A stretch of 64,000 nt of DNA from Holacanthus passer (Eukaryota; Chordata; Actinopteri; Pomacanthidae). This document shows, one piece after another, positions 59,801 through 64,000 of the stretch. The stretch covers positions 9,566,501 through 9,630,500 of the forward strand of contig JAFREQ010000014.1 in NCBI GenBank assembly GCA_025331565.1, read 5' to 3'. The notes beneath the pieces are model-generated. The model was not told the origin of the DNA. It saw only the letters and a program-made list of their open reading frames with translations, and did not search any database. The stretch's first letter is position 1, and every line of letters begins with the position of its first letter. The translations under genes and the position numbers were made by a program.

Positions 59801-62498
59801 CAACTCAATCCTCCCATGATGCACTGTGGCGACAACAGACCACCCAGGAAGGCTCGGCAACCACAACATGGCATCGCAGGAGTACCCGCACAACAGGAAA
59901 CATCAGGTAGCCATTACCGCTCGCGATCACTGATGATCATGTCGACGTACATGTGGAGGAGCTCGTAAACAAACATACAGTTGATGTATAGCTACGAACA
60001 TGCAGTTAACCTCATCTGACAGGAGAGGCCACCGTCCTCGTGCATGCAGCGAGCGCGTGCTGTTGCAAACAGACACTCAGAACATGCGCAGAAGTCTTAC
60101 ATGACAAGCTCGGTCAGGATCCACTTCATGGCTGAGAAGAAAGCGAAGTAAGGCTAAAGAGAAAGGAGAGACGAAACGGCGATCAGATGTTAAAAACACA
60201 TACATATTACAAAACAAAATTTGATCAGCGTGAAAAAAATGCAACACTCACATCCAACAGTGTGTGTCCGCTGTCACTGCTCTCTGAATAAACCCAACAC
60301 AGAGCCTGGTAGTCATACAGTGTGACCCTGAGCAGATACAGATCAAGAGGAGGACAGAGACACAGAACATCAGACATAAGGATGAAATGAGGTAAAGATA
60401 GACAGAATGTTTTTCCAGATTTGACTTTAATAAGTAATGCATTTGTCAGGAATATATAACCCGGATAAGGTGATACAAGCCTTGATTCACACATTATCTC
60501 TACTATTACATGCCTGCGGGGCCTTTTGGACGGCTGTGTGGGAGCAGGAAGGAAAGATCCCACCTCTGCTATAACTGCCGCTTTACCTACGGATAATATA
60601 TTGGATGGATGTGGCAAGAATGGGAAAAGGAAAGCAACTGAAAGCCGAGAGCTTCCCCAGAGGTTCCTCAAAGTGATGTAGGAAGGTGGGTGTGTGTGTG
60701 TATGTAGATAATTTGGGGATATTGGGGGGGATATCAGAGGATTTAGGGGCTTAGTAGACCCTGAGGGTGTGAGGTCTGGGTCTGTCTGGTAGAGGTTATT
60801 GAAGGGGTTCCTAACACACACGTACGCGCACACACCTACACACTGGACACTCTTTCTCATAGGCCGGTGGATGGGTTCCTATATGCTTGACAATACTTTG
60901 TGTGTGAACGTGTGTGTGAGCATGTGCGTGATGTCTGAGTGGGCCCCGGTCTATCCGCAGCCCTGGGCGATGTTCAAACCTCAGTCACAGCACCGGTGAC
61001 ACACAGCTCCAGCTCACCGCCAGGAACCAATTAGCACTAAGCCAGGCCACATAATGGTGTTAGCAGCAAACTCAGACCAATGTAATATCTGTGTATGAGT
61101 GTGTGTTTGCCTGGCTGTGTGATTACTGTATGTGCACGTAGGTGCGTGAGCGTGCTCGTCATTTGCTTTGCATGGGAGCGCAGCATCACTTTCAACCCTT
61201 TTTTTTTTTATTGATTTCCCTTTCAATTGCTTGTTTGAAAAAGACAAATAAACCAAAAGCGACTCAAAATAATTTGTGCGCATCCGTCTCCATCGTCAGC
61301 CTTGATGCTGACGGATAAATCCAAGCTGGCAGCTTGTGTCGATTTTAAGTGGTGCACTTCAAAAAAAAAAGTCTTTAATGTTTTTTAATCAAGACAAAAA
61401 AACTGTGCTGTGATGTAGCACATTAATTCTCTACAGATGGCACTGGGTTAAGACACGTCGTACTGGATTCATTAGTGTTAAGATTTATAAGCTCTATTAC
61501 TCATCATGCTAATGCTTCGCCGACAAAAGTCATATTATTCATTCGTCATATGTCATCCTTAATTTTAAACAATCCCTCATCATCCGACATTAAAGATTCA
61601 GTGAAAGCACTTGTAGGCCTCTTTGTTTTTTATGAGTGGGACTGTAAACCATTTGCTGTCAGCTTTTGAGGTTCATCCCTATGATAAACAGGCGTGGTTG
61701 TCTACTTGTGTGATGATTTGTCACCCGTGATTTTTATGCACTGAGACAGCATGGCTAAAATCTCCTCACCCACATCCCGAAGCCAGAACTGAATGCTGGG
61801 TAAAGTCCCGATGCAACGTTGTAAATGTGGTTGTGAGCTTCTGTCCAAACACATATTTAATGCTTTAACTGTGCAACTAAGTTCTCTAAAGGTCCCGCAA
61901 ATGTTAGAGCGAACCGGCTTAACTCCAGCAGTCAAACTACAATATGTGTCTGTCTGTGTCTGCTTCTCTGCGTTTCTGTTCTCTAATACTGGGAAAGTTA
62001 TCCTCCTGGGTTAAATTTCCAAATTAATTGCAGAGAGTCGCCACCCCCTGCTCCTGGCGTTTTCTAGGAGACACAGCTCTGCAACAAGCACTATATGCGC
62101 AAATGTGTCTACGTGTGTGTGTGTGTGTGTGTGTGTGACTTCAAGTTTCTCCTAATTCCTTCGTTTCAAGAAAAGATTTGCCGTAATCCCCTAACGGAGA
62201 ACTCTGCTGAGCGAGGGGTCGGAGTTCAGAGCTGAATAGCTCAACACGATTGGCCGAGTTAAGAGCTGTCAGCGCACGGGGAGACATGCTCTCATTCTGC
62301 GGCCTGCCTGATATTATGCACATACATTTACACACATGCACGCACACACACTCGCACATACGGTCGAGCTGGCACGTATGACCACACACTCGTACACCCA
62401 CACATACGTGCAGTTTGAAATTCTTACCTCTTGAAAGAGCCCATCTGTAGAAGCTTACTCATTACAGCTCCCTCTGCTTCTCCAAAAAATTTCCCTGT
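49550..62498 (-). CDS. cacna2d3: Voltage-gated Ca channel subunit alpha2delta-3, C-terminal 8 exons (partial)
   Basis: Coding exons on the - strand, in order: 62428-62498, 60252-60327, 60101-60153, 58846-58901, 56215-56329, 51500-51612, 50272-50354 and 49550-49642. They total 660 bases and join in frame into the last 219 residues plus stop. The protein is the extracellular, GPI-anchored auxiliary subunit that promotes trafficking of CaV1/CaV2 channels. Recognisable blocks are FFGEAEGAVMSKLL, TLYDYQALC, FLVEFNLYSWWHSDLTAKAQ, PCDTEYPAFISERTIKE, SFVIQQIPSSNLFMVVVD, YNESLKCERLK and FHPENSMECGG, followed by a hydrophobic tail. SSNLFMVVVD and FNLYSWWHSD fit alpha2delta-3 rather than alpha2delta-4. 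The N-terminal signal, VWA and Cache parts lie beyond the right edge. Neighbour wnt5a on the opposite strand matches the 3p14-type synteny. Confidence 0.95.
49692..50176 (-). mobile_element. TIR-bearing non-autonomous DNA transposon, copy 3 (best preserved)
   Basis: About 485 bp with clear terminal inverted repeats: left TACAACCTTGATTCCAAAAA, and the right end, reverse-complemented, TACAACCCTAATTCCAAGAA. The interior is the reverse complement of copies 1 and 2, including the GTAACAGGTGATAGTATCAT block. It has no transposase and sits inside the last intron of cacna2d3. Flanks are AT-rich and no unambiguous target-site duplication could be read. Confidence 0.92.
50236..50261. repeat. (GT)n microsatellite next to a splice donor
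   Basis: About 26 bases of GT on the + strand, so (CA)13 in the cacna2d3 transcript, beginning about 11 bases downstream of the 5' splice site at 50271/50270. Confidence 0.93.
50272..50354 (-). CDS. cacna2d3: cacna2d3 penultimate coding exon
   Basis: The exon is 83 bases, read AT AAC GAA TCT... to GAG|GTATCC. The first two bases complete the Tyr codon begun in the preceding exon, giving YNESLKCERLKMQKDRRRPD and then TCHPFHPE. This matches the human YNESLKCERLK block. The exon begins after a terminal AC rather than AG; see the U12-type intron entry. Asn in NES is a potential N-glycosylation site. Confidence 0.93.
50355..51499 (-). other. cacna2d3: U12-type AT-AC intron of cacna2d3
   Basis: On the - strand the intron starts ATATCCTTC (51499 downward), essentially the full minor-spliceosome 5' consensus. 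It ends TGCCTTAACTTCAGCTGCAC, with a TGCCTTAAC branch-point match (50374-50366; consensus TTCCTTAAC). The branch A is about 12 bases from the terminal AC. Splicing here gives Ile-Met-Tyr-Asn-Glu-Ser, in frame and colinear with the human protein. The competing GT (51501-51500) with the TTCAG acceptor gives a stop within three codons. The intron also holds a (CA)n tract at 50832-50865. Confidence 0.88.
50832..50865. repeat. (CA)n microsatellite in the AT-AC intron
   Basis: A pure AC run of about 34 bases. Confidence 0.95.
51500..51612 (-). CDS. cacna2d3: cacna2d3 exon encoding the SFVIQQIPSSNLF block
   Basis: A 113-base exon after TTGGCAG. Its first G completes a Lys codon (AA|G), then it reads SFVIQQIPSSNLFMVVVDNK, then CDCSMFEPITMDPIEIM and the T of a split Tyr codon. 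The right boundary is the U12-type 5' site. The SSNLFMVVVD and PITM-PIEI motifs identify alpha2delta-3. A T22 tract (on the transcript) lies about 24 bases upstream of the acceptor. Confidence 0.95.
51613..56214 (-). other. cacna2d3: cacna2d3 intron, no exon seen inside
   Basis: A 4602-base intron with 5' site AA|GTACGAG and 3' site TTGGCAG. It includes an A22 run on the + strand (51636-51657), CT/GA-rich patches (51940-52260 and 53040-53110) and a complex CA/GT region at about 55488-55735. A 194-codon open frame on the - strand (53257-52673) has no domain and is interpreted as chance. AT-rich sequence at 53480-54650 holds nothing recognised. Confidence 0.75.
55488..55735. repeat. Interrupted GT then CA microsatellite cluster
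   Basis: GT-rich sequence at about 55488-55560 is followed by CA/CGCA/GCAT-rich sequence at about 55657-55735. The alternating purine-pyrimidine content is high and the two arms are partly complementary. Confidence 0.8.
56215..56329 (-). CDS. cacna2d3: cacna2d3 exon encoding the PCDTEYPAF block
   Basis: A 115-base exon between CTCCAG and AA|GTACGA. It reads (G)CT CAG AGG ATG..., giving AQRMGRTMQVPCDTEYPAFI, then SERTIKENTGNLDCDGCI and a split Lys codon. The human counterpart AQKLKQTLEPCDTEYPAF aligns without a gap. NTG is not a sequon. Cysteines around DCDGC match the Cys-rich delta segment. Confidence 0.95.
56330..58845 (-). other. cacna2d3: cacna2d3 intron, nothing recognised inside
   Basis: A 2516-base intron with 5' site AAAG|GTAAGA and 3' site CTCCAG. 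Mixed and AT-rich sequence, with no extra exon, RNA gene or transposon recognised. Confidence 0.75.
58846..58901 (-). CDS. cacna2d3: cacna2d3 exon encoding FLVEFNLYSWWHSDLTAK
   Basis: A 56-base exon between TATTTAG and AAAG|GTAAGA. Its first A completes a split Ile codon (AT|A), followed by FLVEFNLYSWWHSDLTAK and the first base of an Ala codon. Human alpha2delta-3 has FLVEFNLCSWWHSDMTAK, so the match is nearly complete. Confidence 0.95.
58902..60100 (-). other. cacna2d3: cacna2d3 intron, nothing recognised inside
   Basis: A 1199-base AT-rich intron with 5' site AT|GTAAGA and 3' site TATTTAG. No RNA gene or mobile element was recognised. Confidence 0.75.
60101..60153 (-). CDS. cacna2d3: cacna2d3 exon encoding PYFAFFSAMKWILTELV
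   Basis: A 53-base exon between CTCTTTAG and AT|GTAAGA. It encodes PYFAFFSAMKWILTELV and two bases of an Ile codon. The human segment is PYNAFLSAVKWIMTELV. The intron before it (60154-60251) is only 98 bases. Confidence 0.93.
60252..60327 (-). CDS. cacna2d3: cacna2d3 exon encoding VTLYDYQALC
   Basis: A 76-base exon between CTGCTCAG and GAT|GTGAGT. The first G completes an Arg codon, then VTLYDYQALCWVYSESSDSG and HTLLD follow. The block matches human ITLYDYQAMC...ESSDGAHGLLD. It lies inside a longer chance open frame on the - strand (60860-60225). Confidence 0.94.
60328..62427 (-). other. cacna2d3: cacna2d3 intron, nothing recognised inside
   Basis: A 2100-base intron with 5' site AAGAG|GTAAGA and 3' site TCTGCTCAG. 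It holds a (GT)n tract at 62113-62137 and interrupted GT near 60690 and 60900. No further exon was seen. Confidence 0.75.
62428..62498 (-). CDS. cacna2d3: cacna2d3 exon encoding TGKFFGEAEGAVMSKLL
   Basis: A 71-base exon between TCTCTCAG and AAGAG|GTAAGA. It encodes TGKFFGEAEGAVMSKLLQMG, then SFK and a split Arg codon. It aligns with the human TGDFFGEIEGAVM..LL.MGSFKR segment in the Cache-derived region. This is the most 5' exon visible. A second acceptor four bases inside is possible but breaks the frame. Confidence 0.93.
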
Positions 62499-62997
62499 CT
62501 GAGAGAGGAGGTCGGGATTTTATTTAATAAAACAAGTCATAACAAAATGTAAATGTAAAACTAACATTCCATTCAAAACTATGTGTTTATAATCCTAGAA
62601 GCTCTTGCAGGTACGAAAGCTGACATTTGCAAAGTCCAGATCAGACTGGATGAGAGGAACCGTCAATTACCAAACCCTGAAGCATGCAGACACCATCCCT
62701 CTTATATTACTAAATGGCCTGTGGGGTCCTTCCTTCTGTTTTGCCAAATGACCAAATGGCCAAAGAGAAACATCAGTGATACAAACACACTAAGTGCTAT
62801 TTCATACATATTTTATACATTATTTTTTTTATACATTACAACTTTGGGTTTAGCCGGTCATGGCCCCTGCACCCCTCTCCCTCCCCATATTTCTTGCCCA
62901 TATCTAAAAAAGGACCCTGATGCCAAAACGTGATCCTTTTCAGACAATCTCCCTTCTCCATGCACTGTAGAAGGAGTTGAAGTTCCCATCCCATCGG

Positions 62998-63069
62998 TCC
63001 CATATGGTCTAGCGGTTAGGATTCCTGGTTTTCACCCAGGCGGCCCGGGTTCGACTCCCGGTATGGGAA
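62998..63069 (+). tRNA. tRNA-Glu (anticodon TTC)
   Basis: A complete 72-base cloverleaf. The acceptor stem TCCCATA pairs with TATGGGA (63062-63068) and is followed by discriminator A at 63069. The anticodon stem CCTGG/CCAGG (63024-63028/63036-63040) closes a seven-base loop with TTC at 63031-63033. The B box GGTTCGACTCC lies at 63048-63058 and an A-box-like TAGCGGTTAGGA lies in the D arm. No intron is present. A T5 run at 63076-63080 supplies a Pol III terminator. It lies in a cacna2d3 intron, antisense to that gene, with no SINE body following. Confidence 0.97.
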
Positions 63070-63075
63070 CTATGA

Positions 63076-63080
63076 TTTTT
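63076..63080 (+). terminator. Pol III terminator of tRNA-Glu
   Basis: A run of five T residues seven bases past the tRNA 3' end. Confidence 0.8.
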
Positions 63081-63290
63081 CTGTAAATTTCCTTCCTCCT
63101 TATCTGAAGTTGTGCCGGAAATCCCTGCTTATATCTAAAAAAGGTCAGTTTACCTGAACACAAATTGTTGTTTCACCTGATCATCTGCCATTTACAATGA
63201 CATAGACCTTAACATTTGAGAAGCTTGATACAAGGCTTGAATGAGAAACTCATTACCAAAGCTGACATCTATGAATTTTCTGTTATTCAT

Positions 63291-63485
63291 CAATTCAATT
63301 CAATTTTATTTGTACAGCGCCAAATCACAACGTAAGTCATCTCAAGGCACTTTCCATACAGATCAGGTCTAGACCGTACTCTTTATGATATTATTTATCG
63401 AGACCCAACAGTTCCCATCATGAGCGAGCACTTGGCGACAGCAGCGAGGAAAAACTTCCTTTTAACAGGCAGAAACCTCAGAACA
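63291..63485 (+). repeat. Teleost dispersed repeat, copy B
   Basis: It begins with CAATTCAATTCAATTTTATT and continues TGTACAGCGCCAAATCACAA, CTCAAGGCACTTTCCATA, GAGACCCAACAGTTCCCATC and AAAACTTCCTTTTAACAGGC. The order matches the shorter copy at 13051-13157. The phrases are typical of a very common fish repeat. Family not assigned. Confidence 0.8.
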
Positions 63486-64000
63486 GCTGTTACTTGTTAT
63501 CGGCTGTTCAGCATATCAACAAAGGTGATTCAAGAGATTCATGACACGGTCACATAGGCCTTACTTCTGTCTGTCCACACTGCTCCAAGCTGGGGCGCCG
63601 CCACAGGGACAAAGCTATCAAACCATTAGTATCCATTAACCGCATCAGACACGGGGCTGGCAGGGTGAACTACACCCTCCATCCCTCCACAGCCTCATTT
63701 TCTTGACACCTGGGAGGCAGAGAATCCCATCTCAGCTGCATCTCCCCCCTGAAACTTCCTCCTAAAAACAGCGTGAAATTAAATGAAATGACACAGCCTG
63801 GTGGATTTTCCAGCTTGCCCCCACAGACCTGCTCGCGACCCCTCGCACGTTTAATACAACATTTTGCCGTATCACATTAACGTTACCTTGTTAAGCTGAT
63901 GGCACTTTGGCTACATAACAGCAATGAGATGAAGCGACTTGACAAGGGGGAAACCCAAAATGCTCCGTCACCTCTAAATTAAGACAGAATAAAGAACGAG

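Larger units (their letters stand above)
62499..64000 (-). other. cacna2d3: cacna2d3 intron, partial (runs off the right edge)
   Basis: Sequence upstream of the 62428-62498 exon on the - strand. The preceding exon was not found before the window end, so the intron is at least about 1.5 kb. It hosts a tRNA-Glu gene on the + strand and a dispersed repeat. Confidence 0.7.

Noticed and set aside
60225..60860. 211-codon open frame on the - strand
   Set aside because: Only the 25 or so codons at 60252-60327 are real (a cacna2d3 exon). The rest is intron that happens to stay open.

Overview
The window is vertebrate nuclear DNA, almost certainly from a ray-finned (teleost) fish. It has long introns with GT-AG boundaries, dense (CA)n/(GT)n microsatellites, teleost-type dispersed repeats and two highly conserved vertebrate developmental or neuronal genes. 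There is no prokaryotic, phage or CRISPR content. Most short open frames here are chance frames in non-coding DNA.

Layout. (1) Positions 1 to about 14,100 lie upstream of wnt5a. They are mostly featureless, with a few AT-rich, enhancer-like blocks (about 6.85-7.5 kb and 7.84-7.97 kb) and a stretch at 11.0-12.45 kb that looks like the 3' end of a + strand transcript, possibly erc2 by vertebrate synteny. (2) wnt5a is on the + strand. It has a promoter with an NRF1 palindrome and an inverted CCAAT box (about 14.1-14.2 kb), a long non-coding first exon ending at 15,106, and four coding exons (17,979-18,115; 20,438-20,685; 23,740-24,032; 24,613-25,071). These join in frame to a complete 378-residue Wnt ligand. 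A poly(A) signal lies at 26,508. (3) Positions 26.5-48.9 kb are an intergenic interval with two copies of a ~0.5 kb TIR-bearing transposon, microsatellites and several enhancer-like blocks. No protein gene is seen. (4) cacna2d3 is on the - strand. Its last eight coding exons (62,498 down to 49,550) encode the C-terminal 219 residues of the voltage-gated calcium channel auxiliary subunit alpha2delta-3, including the GPI-anchor signal. The 5' part of the gene lies beyond the right edge. An intronic tRNA-Glu(TTC) gene (62,998-63,069, + strand) lies antisense inside it.

The two protein genes converge tail to tail, the same arrangement as WNT5A/CACNA2D3 on human 3p14. They share no pathway step. 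wnt5a is a secreted non-canonical Wnt signal used in convergent extension, limb or fin outgrowth and gut development. cacna2d3 is a neuronal calcium-channel trafficking subunit. Their linkage probably reflects conserved regulatory landscape and synteny.

The most notable finding is that the second-to-last intron of cacna2d3 (50,355-51,499, - strand) has the hallmarks of a minor-spliceosome (U12-type) AT-AC intron: an ATATCCTT 5' site, a TGCCTTAAC branch point and a terminal AC. Only this reading joins the exons in frame; the nearest GT-AG choice gives a stop. I found nothing in the window that supports a wholly new biological system.
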